Below, piece by piece: positions 23,801-38,800 of a DNA stretch of 64,000 nt (positions are counted from its first letter, which is position 1; every line of letters begins with the position of its first letter). The stretch comes from Haliotis asinina. Taxonomy: Eukaryota > Mollusca > Gastropoda > Lepetellida > Haliotidae. The notes beneath the pieces are model-generated. The model saw only the letters and a program-made list of their open reading frames with translations, was not told the DNA's origin and did not search any database. Made by a program: the position numbers and the translations under genes. The stretch is taken from assembly GCF_037392515.1 (NCBI RefSeq), contig NC_090282.1:28629554-28693553 (forward strand), written 5' to 3'.

Positions 23801-26800
23801 TCTAAATCGTTACTTTTGAAACCGAAATATAGAATATATTTAGATTATTTTAATTGAACAAAACTGCAAATAATAAAACATGGCGCAATGTGACCAATGT
23901 AAGTCATTCTTACTAAATTTAAAAATACAAAATATATAAATACACTAAATATAACACCTCAGCACTTCTTAATACAAAGAAATATGAGCATGTTAGTCAA
24001 AAAAGAAAAAAATATTTAAAACTGGTGCTTGCGAAAAATTGCGCCTCCGCCGGGAACTACTGCTGGAAACACGCAACATCGTTGGGTTTCTGTAATGACA
24101 TGGCTGGTAGAGATGAAACATCAGTGAGCGGAGCTTATACGCACTCACTGAGCTTGACGACCTTGTTGCTATGCCAGCGTCATAGGGCATTGTTTCAAGA
24201 ACGTGCTTTTGAACAAAATCACTTGCAATTACGTAAAATAGTATTATGACGTGTCTTTAAAGTTTGTGGTGCTGTATTCTAAAGACAGGCCCACAATGGC
24301 ATAGATCGATGCTCATACTGTTGATCACTGGATTGTCTGGTCAAGATTCGATTAGGGTAACATTCATTAGTAACAGACTGCCAACCTATAGGTGGAATGT
24401 TGCTCAGTGTTGTACTAAAACACAAACAAACAGCTTTGATAAGTTCATTTATGATTAGCCCACTTATCATCAATTCTTGATAGTTTAGAAAGAAAGTGGT
24501 AGGAAGTCGTTTCCTGTTCACATGGTACTTACCAATTTCAGCTGAGAAAATATGAATGCTTCTTTTTTTGAATAACAGCCCATTCTAACATCTGCGTCTA
24601 TCGGCTGCTAGATCCATCAGGTGAATTGCCTCACATGAGTTCGGTAATAAAGCAATGCCTTCTGAGATTGATAAAATGAGGCTTTTCCTGTTCTTGCTGT
24701 ATAAAAGGAAGTCAGTTTGTGGAATGTACAGAAAAGCAATCCAGTAGGAAAGGAATGGAAAATGTTATGATAGGTCCCAGTTGGTATGAACTTACCAATA
24801 TTTGTGATGTTGCAAGATTTGGTAAGAGTTCCTCTTGTTCATCCATCTGAAATAATTTTGTTTAAATTGATAAATGCCAAAATTAATAAGGTCCTGGCCA
24901 GCAAGTTAAAGAACTGTGATGTGTTGAACATCAGCAATAACTGCAGAAAACTTGTTTAATGCGAGAATAGGAGATGGAACTCTCCATGATTACATATAGC
25001 AGCAAATCATTCATATTATTGTCCAAGTAAGAACACCTTAATACATAACAGTCAAAACCTTAATGAACTTTATCTTTTTTAAGGTTTTGGAAGACCTCCC
25101 ATTTATCCACCCGTCAGAAGTGAATGTTCTAAACCAACTATGCCGTTTGGGTACCTTGTACAGAGGGTTCAAGGTGTTCATACACAAATATGGATCTACT
25201 CTGAGCTTCCAAAATGCAGGTAGGCTTTGCTGCAGCTTTGAGACACCAGTGGGTAAATTATCTTTGTGTGTTTGACCTCTTGTTTGTTTAATCAACCTCA
25301 GACAAGCATATGAAGCTGGGGCTATTTTGACTCTTGTCATAATGAGGTACTGCATCCATGCTAGGATCCTTGTTTCCAGTTTGAAATCTTCTTGGATGAG
25401 CTTAACAGGCATTTCTTTCCTTCTGTGCAGTACTGCTACTGGTCACAGAAACATTGAGTGAAACGATGAAGTGTTCCAAGTACTGCTGTGTCTGCTGTTA
25501 CTTTTCTTAGGCACAATACCCAACTACTCCATAAAATGTTCATTAGACAAAACACATTTCAATGAAAAAGTTTGCTCCACTTTAATATAAAAATTTTTGG
25601 AATAAGGTGTTATAGAAATTGCCCATGGTTTGAGTAATGTGCAGTCAGTGATTAGCACCAGACTTCAGCAGAAAATTAAGAAACCATGAACAATTGTTTT
25701 GTGCCAGCCATTTGCTCATGTCGGATTGTCAGTACTTTTTCACAGTTTGGATTTCCTTTTATGATGCATCAGTATTGTAAATGTTACATTTTGCATAAGA
25801 AAGCCAGATTTATGGATATCAACTTCTTTATTGTGGATAACACAACATTTCGGAGCGTATGCTTGCTCCTTCATCAGGTTGATAAGTCTCTGTCTCCATT
25901 CTCACCCAACAGGATGGTTGGGAGGAAAATTCCTCTGTTTAACAATCCAAGCTAATCCTCTTTCATAATGAGTCATCCATCAAAATTAATGCTTTCTTAC
26001 ACAGAAGATGCCATTTCTATTGGCATGAGCCACAGCAGCTAGAATGTCAGCGATTCATGCTATTGACTGCAGTTGAACAAGTTTTCACATGGGCGAACAT
26101 GCTGCAGTCCATCTAGGTATCCAGTGGGATTTACAGCAAAGAACCAACTTCCAGGACAACCTGGCAGTTCACTTCCCTGTGCTGTCATTAGTACTTGGGA
26201 CAGAAGATACACAAGACTTATATTTGTGCCTGGCTATAGCTCTGATTCCCCACATGGGGAATGAGGCCCATTTTCTGATGTCCCCGCCATGATATTGCTG
26301 GAATGTTGCTAAAAGCGGTGTAAAACCAAACTCACTCACTCACTCGCTCACTTTATAGTTATTAAACATAATATATTTTGTAAACCTAAGGACGATTATG
26401 TGACCAAATTTTGCATTAGGGAGGGACATAATGAGCTGTAGATGCAAGTTCATTTAGTCCCATCATTGTGGCTTTAGGATAATGTAATATGTCATCTCTC
26501 CCTTAACCAGTTTGTTGGGGAGTAGGTTGCCTAGAGGTTTAGCATTCGCTCATTGGGCTGCAGATTTTACATCAATTCCTTTCATACATACAACATGTGA
26601 AGCCCATTTCTGGTGTCCCCTGCTGTGATATTATTGAAATGATTTATGGAATATTGCTAAAACTAGTGTAAAATACCACCTCACTCACACATGCACGCAC
26701 CCACACACCCAGGTTGACTGTTTTTACTTCATGATATACCTGGGGATCTTCCCTTTCCAGAGAACGCAGTTAGTGGAAACCTACATGGAATGTACATCAA

Positions 26801-29800
26801 GGCTTTTTGTCATGGTTTGGATGAAGTTCTCCAGGATTACAGGCAGCTGCTGCTGCAGCTAGAGCAAGATATCATTGGAGACCCTCACCTCCCTGTCTCC
26901 CACATACAGTCTGCCTTACAACAGGTTAGTATCTCCCATTTCTCAACTATAACATACTTTACACAGGGATAAATAATTTCCATAGATTTTATTACGCTGG
27001 GGTCATTCTTGTGAATTGTCTAAACCAGCTGCCCCTGAGACCTCCAGCTCATTTTCTTTTTCTTTCACTCAAATCTATTCTCAAGCCTGCTTACAGTAGG
27101 TGAAGAGTTCACCGGATCAGGGAATGTGTGTTAAGGTAGGGACATTCTTACAGAAAATTAGGCAATTTAACAAAATCCGTATATATTTAAGATGGATTTG
27201 GGTATTGTTTGTTCTGTGATGTGTATTGTTTGCCAGACTGTTACTGGCAATTTGTGGTGAATTAGTAGTCACATTTGTTAGGATTACGAATAAATTCTCT
27301 TTTGACATCAAGACTATACAATATTAAGAAAAACTTGATTTTTTTTCCTTATTCTGACTCATGTTATTTGCTTCTCTTCGCCTCTGCATGAGGTACAGTG
27401 CTTCTATGTTCCCAAGAATGCTAAAAACATTGCACCCAAATACATCTCATCCTGAGCATGCACACCAGCATCCATGTGACCATAAGATAAGTCTCTGTCT
27501 CCATTCTCACCCAACAGGATGATTGGGAGGAAAATTCCTCTGTTTAACAATCCAAGCTAATCCTCTTTCATAATGAGTCATCCATCAAAATTAATGCTTT
27601 CTTACACAGAAGATGCCATTTCTATTGGCATGAGCCACAGCAGCTAGAATGTCAGCGATTCATGCTATTGACTGCAGTTGAACAAGTTTTCACATGGGCG
27701 AACATGCTGCAGTCCATCTAGGTATCCAGTGGGATTTACAGCAAAGAACCAACTTCCAGGACAACCTGGCAGTTCACTTCCCTGTGCTGTCATTAGTACT
27801 TGGGACAGAAGATACACAAGACTTATATTTGTGCCTGGTTATAGGTCTGAGGGTTTAATTCGAGAGAATTTCCTTATGCGAAGATAGTGGAACACTTGAA
27901 GTTGAAATCCCTTGAAGCTCCCTTCTAATAGAAATGGATGTAAAATACACTCACTCACTGGGAGCCTCTCTTTTCCATGATTACAGTCACATTACCAGCC
28001 ATGCTTGTCACTCTTTCTTCATCGCCTGACGAGGACAGTTGGAGGCACACTTGGGTCCAGATACAGCGATAAGTTTTTGCTTTAATTTCAGTCTTATAAT
28101 CTAAATTAGATCATATTCGGTTTTTGGATTGCAATTACCATCATCTTTATGAAAAATATTAAAATTCCTGTATGTTGGACACGTTTTTTCGTCAACTAGG
28201 TTAATGAAATCATGCTCTCAGTGTAAATTCTGGCTATCAACGGATGATCTGCATGTCCTTCCTGCAAACCTATTTGTTCTTCAACTGTTTGCTGTGAACT
28301 TTGCAAGAAATTATCTGATTCAGAATTTGCATTATGTTTATATTCTGTTCAAAGGCATGCGAAGGACTGTCATTAGTCATGTCTAAATCAGTTGATTCTG
28401 CTTCTTGTAACCACATATTATTAACAGCCGACATTCTTGATGTTAGTGATCAGCCAGACGTATTGGCATTGTCAAGATACAGTGAAGCCTCGTTAGTCTG
28501 GACGCTGATAATCCGGATGTCTCGTCTCCCGGACGATTTTAGCTTGTTACCAATTAATGCCTATATAATTTGCCTTGGTAATCCGGAAATTCGGTTTCCG
28601 GAACCGGACGCTGAATAGCTGTAACCAATCAGTAAAACAAACAGTAAATTGCTCCATTGTCCGGACACTGTAAATCATGTTCACGAACCGTAACAGCGCC
28701 TCCCTTGCCTCCCGGGCGATGTTTACGTAACTGCCCTCAGTCATTGGGAACAATAAACATTGAGTTGACATGATGAACTCTTGTTAACTAAGTGTACGCG
28801 AGGTACAGACACAACTCAAAGGCATGGATGACCAGTGAGCTCTTTTCTGATTGGCTGAAATTTTTTGACAGACAGATGCGTTCAAGTGATTTTGCTTCTA
28901 GACAATGCTGCAAGCCATAAATGTGCTTCGATCACATTGCAAAATGTGACCCTGCATTTCGGGGACGAGATATCACTCGAGAAAATCATCGGTGTCAAGA
29001 ATTCGATGAAAAAGGTAACACGCACACAAACGACCATGAAGGACTTTTTGGTGTGACTGTGACATTGTACAATGTTCCTGGAAAATCAACAACGAGAGAC
29101 TTTGCAGTGCCTTGAATTTATTTACATGTATTGTTGTGCTTGCTATTGGTCATTTTATAAGCTTTATAACATTAAATGTTTATTATTTGTTTAATGCAGA
29201 GTCGTGTCTTTTTTGTAGTGGTAAAGGGAAGAAACGCTTGCTGAGACGTGGGATTTTATTCAGTAGTCCGGATGATTCGCATTCCGGACGAATTTGCTGA
29301 AAAACACAACCGTCCGGATTAACGAGGCTTCACTGTACCTGTGAATTGTCTAGATCTCAGAAGAGAACATCGTCAGAATAGGGATCGTCTTCAACTACAA
29401 GACCTCCACTGAAACAACAATCTTTCAGCGATAAGAATGTCCCTCCCAGGAAACATCACATCTGCAACAAACCTCCTCTGCTACTAACAAGGTACAGATC
29501 ATCAGCAGGCCGTCTACAAGATGCCTACATGCACATTCCAATACATCCAGACTCCAGGAAATATCTGCACTTCCTATTCAACTGTCAGCACTACCAATAG
29601 ATGGTTCTACCATTTGGAATATCTTCGGCCCCGTGGCTATTTACTCGGGTCACCAAACCGATGGTCACCTATCTACACTGGCGGGGACTTCGCAGCACCA
29701 TTTACCTGGACGACGACATTCAAGCGCATCATGAGACAAGTCAACTCAGATCACACTTAGACATCACCTTCAGGCTGCTAACTCAACTCAGATGGCTTTA

Positions 29801-32800
29801 GACTGTACTGAAATCGGAATTAGAGCAGCGACAAGATCTTCAGTTCCTCGGGAATCAATTCTTCACTTTGTTGAACTGCATTGTCGTCAAAGAGGATCGG
29901 TGTGTCAAAATTCAACCAGTGATAGAACAAGCTCGACAGTGCCAATGTCTACTTGGTCTGTTCACATCAGCACAGGATTTGACCAGTCGAGGACGTCTGC
30001 GATTACACCCATTACAATTGGTTCTGCAGGACAACTTAAGACCAGGTCTACCATGATGGACTCACCAATCGAATGTCTGCGCTGGGACCTAGTTATTAGA
30101 GCCAGTCTACAATCTCTGTAGATGCATCACTGCAAGGTTGGGGTGCTCAATGAGGTGGCAGCAGGAATGAAAGCTGTAGTCAACCCAGTACGACATTGGT
30201 CGACAGCATCGAAGAATAAACTGCTGATGGTTCATTCAGACAACTCCACAGTAGCATTCTACATAAACAAGCAAGGACCAGCACAATCTCACACACTACT
30301 ACAGCTGACCTATCAACTCTTCAACATCATCAACGACTTAACCTCCACATAGAGGCTTGTCACATTCCATGTGCACACAACAACATAGCTGACGCACTGT
30401 CATGCCCTCTTACAACCATCTCCAACGGAATTGATGCAACATTGAGTTTCGGCGTTTCAATTCATCAGTCAGATATTCAGACCTATTTGCCATGAGGTTA
30501 AACAGATACCAACATTCATGTCTCTAGTACCGGATTCGTTAGCATGGCCAACAGACCCTCTCAGCATCTTATGGGAAGGACTGAACACTTATGCGTTTCC
30601 CCTCCAGTACTACTACCGATAGTCATTGGGAAGATAAAACAGACAATGCTGATACAATTGATTTTGGTTGCACCTTACTGGCCAGCGAGAGATTGGTTCC
30701 CAGTATTCATCAAAGAACTAGGACAACCGACACTGCAAATACCAGAGTGGTAGTACCGTGGAGAACGCGGTTTGAAACATATGCCAGAGCGAAAGTCTTT
30801 ACCTCAGTGAAGGCCACATATCCTACTATTCCAGATGACTGAAAGGTCTACACTCTAGGCGTACTTGGCGGCACTCAGCTCTGTGATCACCATGAAAACA
30901 GGAATCAAACTGACTGAAGTACCCGAACTACTCACCTTACTATGATCGTTCGAGCTGGAAGACCAACAATGCAGATTTAAGGCTTCAGCTTGAGACTTGA
31001 CTGTCATACTACAACACCTCACAAGTGATGTTTACGAGCCATTTGACCGGACATCGCTTGAATTATTGGCACAGAAAATGCTGTTTCTACATGCCGTAGC
31101 TACAGCAGTACAGACGTCAGAAATGCATGCTCTGGACTTCAGTGGCACACAGTTCGACTCCAGTCATGGTGAGATTGTACATCTAAGACTGAGATGGGAT
31201 ATTATCGCCAAAAATCAACTGCCTGGACAACCAGACAGACAATTCCTCATCCGGGCATTATCTGCAGTCCTCAGGCCACATGATGCACAGGATTTATCAT
31301 TATGCCCAGTCAGAGCGCTGAAATTATATCTTGTCATACAGTTGCATTAGACACTAGCAGCACGCCAGCTGATGTGGATCCCCCCCATCACAGAGATGAA
31401 TATTGGAAGAAGGGGACTTAACTCTTGCCGTTATAGTTCCCAAAAGGGGGAGTACTGGACGTACTTATATGGCAGTCAACAAAATACAGCAAGGCCTGAC
31501 CCATCGCCCATTTCCGCTGGATTCTGTAAGCATAATAACCATGAGTTTGAATAGGGAAAATATGTATTTTCATGAATAAAATTGATATTTTATACTTATC
31601 CTGACTTATGGCCTCAAGCCCTCCCAAACACCACTCTGAGGCACACTGAATTCCCAGTAATTCTCATGTCAGACTTATGAGATTTGGAGAGAGTGGCAAA
31701 CATGGCTGGTCATGTGACTACATTGGCAGGAAAGGATGCTACTGATGGGTGAGTGTATTGTACATCTGCTTCAATTAGAAGGGAACTTCAAGGGATTTCA
31801 GGTATGCCACTATCTTCGCATAGGGGGAGGAGATAATCATAATAAGCATGAGTCAAGATAAGTGTCAAAATCTTTCATCAGTTTTATTCAGAAAATTATG
31901 TGATTTACACATGTACTTCTTTTTTGATTAAAAGAAGGTTGTACCACATTTTTATACATGAAGATGTTTGAAGAATTCCTAGGGGTTCAATTGACCGGTA
32001 TCTTCCAAAATAGGTGGCTGACCCATCACTTTAATGACAGATTGAAACAAACAGCATCAGTCACGAAAAGAAAAAAATTATGTATTCTCTTCTTTTCAAG
32101 ATGAAAATGATATTTTGTAGTTATCGTGTCTCATAGACGGGCTCTCCTCTATTTTGGCATGCAAAACATCTATTTGACCTCGAAAATGGAGAAAGATAAT
32201 TCTAAGATATCATTTTTATCCAAACAAATACATATTTTTATATTTTCACAATGTTTAAATAATGTTTGACAACCTGAAAAGAAGAGTGCATGTTTTACAT
32301 GAGTAGATTTACATTTTTTTATTGTAAATCAGACTTTAAAGCATTCTAAATATATTTTGCAGTGCTCAAGCCTTATCTTGGTCGACATCTCAGGACTTGA
32401 ATTTATAGCCTACATGAAAACAACTTGTCACTGAATGAAAAGAGACTAAAGCAAAGACAAGTATTGAACTTGAGAGAGAGTATGTAACTGTGCCTTAGAA
32501 CCTCTTGTTCAGAAAGTCAGAAAGTATTGATTGTGCTTCATTTTTGTGAAGTTTTAGTTGTACTGTTGTCATTTCAGTACCAACTGTTGTTTCCAGCTCT
32601 CTCGTCTGTCATTGAACAGATAAAATCACATAAGGTAATCAGTTAAGGTTGTATTATGTTTATAATTCTAATATTTCTACTAAGGTAGTTATATTCCTGG
32701 TTTCTTTGTTTGTTTTTTCGTAAATGTTTAAAAGATTCAGCATAAATATCATTCATAACGGAACAACATTACTTTCATAAATAATGAATTAGATTTGATA

Positions 32801-35800
32801 AGGACAAATGTTATTTTACCAGTTAAAACAAGGTCTCGGAGAAGCTTACAAATTTCTGATTTGTTTAATTACAGGCTCATGGTTGTTACATTCTGGACAT
32901 TATCCACAAGAACTCTATTTGTGGATTACCATCTGTGAAAGAAGCTCTGAATAGGTGAGCTCTCAATAGCAGCTTGTAAATAAGAAACTGTTTGAGTTGC
33001 CTCCCTTGGTTTGTATGTCTTTTAAAAGAACTTGAAATTGACAGATGAATCTGACAGATCATCAGGCCTGTGATTGACATTATTCGTGTAAATGTAAATA
33101 ATTTGGAAGTCATGCAAGGCAGATTACATGATCCTGTTGGTTGTTTACACCAAGCATGGATTGCTCATTGGCAGTTCCAACATGGAATGGGTAATTATTG
33201 TGTTATTTCCATTAATGGTGTTCTTTATCATCACATTATGTTAAAAGGTAAGGTTACAAATGTTTCAAAGCTTGAGGACCCCATGATCTCACACAAGATG
33301 TGTCAATAAAAATGTTTGTTTAATTGAGTTGATCAGTTTTCCTGATCAATTATTGGATTGTCTTGTATGCACTTCATACTTTACAGGCTGGCTTCATAAA
33401 GCAAGAATACAGAATGACAGGAATATTGCTGAGTGTGGCAAACAAATGTCTCCTCAGGCTTTCTAAGCATGTTATGCTGATACTTTCTTCCCCTAACTGG
33501 TGTTCAGTGTTGTTCATTGATAGTATCTATGTTTGTAGGGTCCTCCATGTCTGCCATGGGGTGATGTTTAAGCAGCTTTGTGCTTGGCTGCTCCATGGGA
33601 GTCTGATTGACCCATACCGAGAGTTCTTCATACAGCAGGCAGGTGGGGAACAAGGTGAGCAGACGGATGAAGACGTGCAAGATACACAAGATGATGAGCT
33701 TGGCATCATGGGAGTAACTGGGAGGCAGCTGCAGGTAGGTGCTGAAACTGAAAATATCTCAGAATATTAGCAGGAGTAATTGTAAAAGACACATCATGAT
33801 ACTAAAAGTTGTCAAAGATAGTCTGTAAATATTGTCATTGAATCAAATGCTCTACAGATAGCTCATGTATATTGTCATGAAAACAAAGGCTGTGAGTATT
33901 GTCACTGAATCAAAGGTTGCACAGATACCTGGTGCATATTGTCATTTAAACAAATTTTCTACAGATAGCCAATGAACATAGTCATGGAAACAAAGACTTA
34001 CAGATAACCTGCAAATGTTGCCGTGGAAACAGACACTGCTCAAATGGCCAGTTACTTTTGCCACAGAAACAAAGACTTACAAATAGAAGTTTATTGTTGC
34101 CATGGAAACAAATGAAAGACTGTTCATTAGGCCTGTAAAATACTGTCATGGAAACAGAGAGTGTAAGCAGAGGTGTGTAAATAACAAGTTATTTTAGTCA
34201 TGAATGAATGCATTCCACAGCGCCTCCTGAACCTGTCGAGTATGTCTGGTGAGACTCCTTCGGTGAGTCAGTTCACAGTCCAGGCGGACCTACTTCCAGT
34301 CTACATTCCAGCCAGGGTGTCCAGCCACATCCTCTTCGTGGGGGAGTCAGTACAGATGTTTGAAAATGATAGGCACAAACCTCAAGCACAGAAAATAGGT
34401 AGGACTTCATGCACTGGATTAGTTTAGAAGAGAAATGGCTGATGATAATTATCCAATGAGCAAGTGTTAGTTAACACTGCAGTCAAGCCTTTTTCATTGA
34501 CTCTGGTGTTGAATATACAGTGGAAGCTGTCTAAACCAGCACTCATTAGGACTCAAGAAAAAAATCCAGTTTAGACAAATATCTGGATTGTAGAGCTGAT
34601 GGTAAATGTTCAGCCATGGATGGGGTTGAGATTGCATGCCGGTGTTGCCAACTTGCCGGATTGGACAGATGCCAGTTTTGACAGCTGCCACTGTACATGT
34701 ATCTTGGTGTAACATTTGTACATATTTTCATTATTAATTATTGACATAACTTTGTCCCTAATTCATCTTTTCTTCAGCTAATAATAATCTGTAATCCATA
34801 AGTAAAGCTATAAATTTATGATTAATTTTCTAATATCTGAATCCTGATATATCACGCAATGAAAACATAGTGTTATTTAAGTGCTTGCTGAAATGAATGT
34901 GCATGATCCCTGCATGTGAGGAAGTCATACAGCATTATTGTGTGAGTGTTGGTAGGTCAGGTTGATGTCAGTCACATAGTGGTACAAGTCTGAGCACCTT
35001 ACTTGGTGGCTGTTGTTGAGATATGGCTGGAATAACCATCCCAGTCAACTGTGGCATAAAAAGCACATTGTTTTTCTCTCCTTTCAGTATTTTTATTACA
35101 GTCAGTAATTCCTTGTCATAATTGAGTCTGATCTTATATGTTGCAGGGTCAATACTCAAAAACAGAGAGCAGGAATTTGCCCGAGCTCTACATGAACTCT
35201 CTAAGCAGTCTCTATTCAATAGTATGGAGTTTGAAAGTCTCATAGAAAAGATCCGTACATATGTTGCTGAGGTATGTGTGTCACTCAACTAACATGGTAA
35301 TTCCAGACTGATATTCATTTTCATTTCTTCCTCTTTCAACCGATGAAGATTCAGGTTAGAATTGACTCAGCAACAGGCTCACTGACTTTTTTAATACATG
35401 TCATTGTATCCCATTTGGGTAGATAAATGCGTGTGATATCAATCACTGGATTGTCTGTCCAGACTTGAATATTTACAGACTGCCTTTACATTGCTGGGAT
35501 ATTAGAAGTTGTTCAGTCATCATGAACAGGGGTTGTGAACCCTTGATGTTTGTTTGTGTTCCCTGAGCCCAAAGGATGAGGGGAACATAAACACCGAGGT
35601 ACCCCCTTCATGGTACGGGTCTAAGATTTGTGATTGGTTGGAATCAGATTTAGTTTTATAATCAGTAATTTTTGCTAACTGTGGTGTGATGTAAATAAAG
35701 TTTCCATGTCAAACAAATGCTGCAGTGGCTTGCTATTTTTATTACATAATTAGATTCTGGACATATGTGTACAAAATGATACAAAAAGTTTGCAATTTCT

Positions 35801-38800
35801 TGACATTTTGAAATTTAGTATGCAACCTCCTTAATATGTATCTGATATTGACCTGACTGTTATTTTATTGTACTGGCCATGGTCATTTTCCTCACCACTT
35901 ATTTTTAATTTTCCAGCATTTATGGGTGTTAATAGTCCAGGAGTCAGGTTTGATAAACCAGATCCGCATCATGAAAGATTTCTACCTATTGGGCCGAGGG
36001 GAGCTGTACCTGGCCTTCATAGACCAGGCCCAGCAGCTCCTGAAGGCCCCTCCCACTGGAACAACAGAGCATGGTAGGAACCAGGACCCCCTTTCTGAGG
36101 GCTTTTACTGGAAATGAAAATACATAAACTCATTTTTTAATATATTTGATTAAAGGGGCACTGATGCAGAGCAATTTCCGTGGACTGGTTGTTATTGTTT
36201 TTCTCCCGTGAGTACCCACATGATATCCCAGAATTTGTGACTGGTTCGTGGCCTCTACTGCGCAGCCCATATGCGCAATTGAGGGTTTAATTATGGACAG
36301 ATCAACTAAGGTGAAGTCATTTTTATTTCATTGCAAATGTATTTTATAAACAAATGAAACACTTTGAAGGTTAATCATCTGCCAGTGGTAGAAATGGTAA
36401 AAAACTATTAGGACGGAAAAATAACGAAGCCAATGTATATCTTTATATTTTGTCTCATAACCCTAATTAGTTAATTCTCATACTTGTATGATTTTGAAAA
36501 TTAATAATACTATACGTATAGTAAATTTCTAACATGACTGTAACATTTAAACATTGCACAGACTGCCAATGTGGATCCTATTTCACACACACCCTATATG
36601 CAATCTAGTGTGTGTTTTCTGTCATATAGATTCTGCTGAATGGTACAACAAATAAATTAAAACAAAATGCAAATAATGAATGTAAAACGGACTAATGTTA
36701 TAGCAACAATGTCAGGCTACTACCTTGTTCAGGATTGTATCCATCAATATCCACATAAAAGAACAATATTCCATTCATCTGCAGCTGGTAAATAATCCTG
36801 CTGTATGTCTTGTGTCTTACATCAGTCTAATTTGCGAACGCATCATTTCGCGTCTCTCACATTGGTGAAAACCTGATAAACCTCTCATGTGTCACCCAAG
36901 ATGACACACCTAGCAACTAATTGTATGATGTCTGCCATTCTAAGTAAATTAGTTAATGAGCAATCAATCAATCAACGCAATGGTGGTTAATTCTTTGAAG
37001 GGAGGATGTTGTTTTTACGCTTGCACTTTACAAGGTGTACTCAGTATAGATTAGTACATCTACACACACTGCCTTATGACAAATCCGCTGTAGAAGATAA
37101 AAGTAATTAATCAATCAGTGTGTTATCGGTTAATCCTTTGATCGATGTTTGTTTTTGTAGATGACCGGATAAACCATCTTGCATCACTTACATGCACACA
37201 TTACATAACATAACAATATATTTGCCACCACAGACCTTAATTTATAATGTTGAGTATTTACTCCAGACAGAAGAAATGCCAAATAGGAACCATTGTTGAG
37301 TAATCTGAGTGGTATTACCACTAATTATACCTGTTATAAATTCATTAACTGACCATCGAGAGAATGATGACAAATATCACGTGTAGGTTTATACCATCAA
37401 ACGCGAGTTACAGCAGGGAAGATGTAATCTCTGTGTTGCATGCAGCCTGAAAACACTTATGGGCCGAAACTGTTTTGAGGATACCAACAGAACTTTGTTA
37501 CATAAGAAACACATACAGGCATTTGCGGTGTACTTGGGTAAATAGGTGTAATCAGTTGATTTTTTACGTAAGAACATTTACAGATTTCTCTACCAATGGC
37601 AAAGTTATTGTTTTTAGTTTACGAATTCAAATAAATCAACTTGGTGGTTTTATTATCATAGATAATAAACCAGGGTAGCTACCATAGCTACCTAAATCTA
37701 AGTATGATTTTTACTATGACAGCTGGACCAACCCTCAAAACTGTCTAAATATAAAGCTTTGCAGTCTTTCAGACTGAAACAAATGGCTTGCTACGTGCCT
37801 CAAGACACCATATTTTAACATGACATGATTAAATATCAAGGTGAAAAACAGAGAAATAGGATCAATTGGATCAGTCACTATACCATCCAGGCATCAGGAA
37901 AAAAACTACACTGCTGGGATATTTTGTTACAATCAGACTAGGAATATGGGCATCCGGCCTCCTGACTGTTTAGGATGAAGAAATTCTGCTAATGTGGACC
38001 AGAGCCCAGTCCCTATGTCCATCACAGTCGAGGGAGCGGACACTGACACCAGTTTGCAGCTTGGTTTCGTAATTAGACTGTTGGCGAGAAACATTATTCG
38101 CTCCTCATCAGTGCCCCTTTAAGGCTTAATTTGTATCACTTTATAAGAAATGACAATAACATTAAGAATTATCTTGAATTAGTTGGTGTTGCAGAGATTA
38201 TTTAGTGTAAAGTAACAAAGATTTTGAGGTGTGTTAACTCTTCACTTCCAAGTGATGTACTACTGGTTATAGCCCTTCATTATGACATGACCAGTTGCCT
38301 GCAGTGGAAACATTAATGTGCCACGTGAGTCCAGTCGGGACTGTTAGGTCTCAACAATCAATACTGCTAGAAGAAAACCAAATTCCATGAACAACAGTAT
38401 TGTAAAAATGTATCATCTCAGATATACGTAGGCCTTGTCTCCCTCATTCTGTTGTGACTGCCGCATGTCATCGCAAGGTCTTAATTTTCTTGTATTGATT
38501 GATGTTAAACATTCCATCATCAGAGTGGAGATTAATATCAGTTGTCAGGTTAATGCTGTACAGATAACACTTTCCATTTCCAGATGTCAATATGGCGTAT
38601 CAGCAGTCAGCAAGAAATGTGCTTCTTGAAGATGAAAATTTCTTCCAACACTTCCACCTAACCGTCACATCTAAAGCTGCAGAGAAGAGTAGGCCAAATT
38701 TTTTATTGATGTGTTATCTTGACTGTTATTGGTAATATCATGTGAAGTCACTACGTCTGTAACCATAACAACGTTTTTGTTAATTATCATACAATCAAGT

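Noticed and set aside
35523-35625. Imperfect inverted repeat around GTTCCCTGAGCCCAAAGG
   Set aside because: Pairing is short and interrupted and no second copy was noticed, so I do not call it an element.
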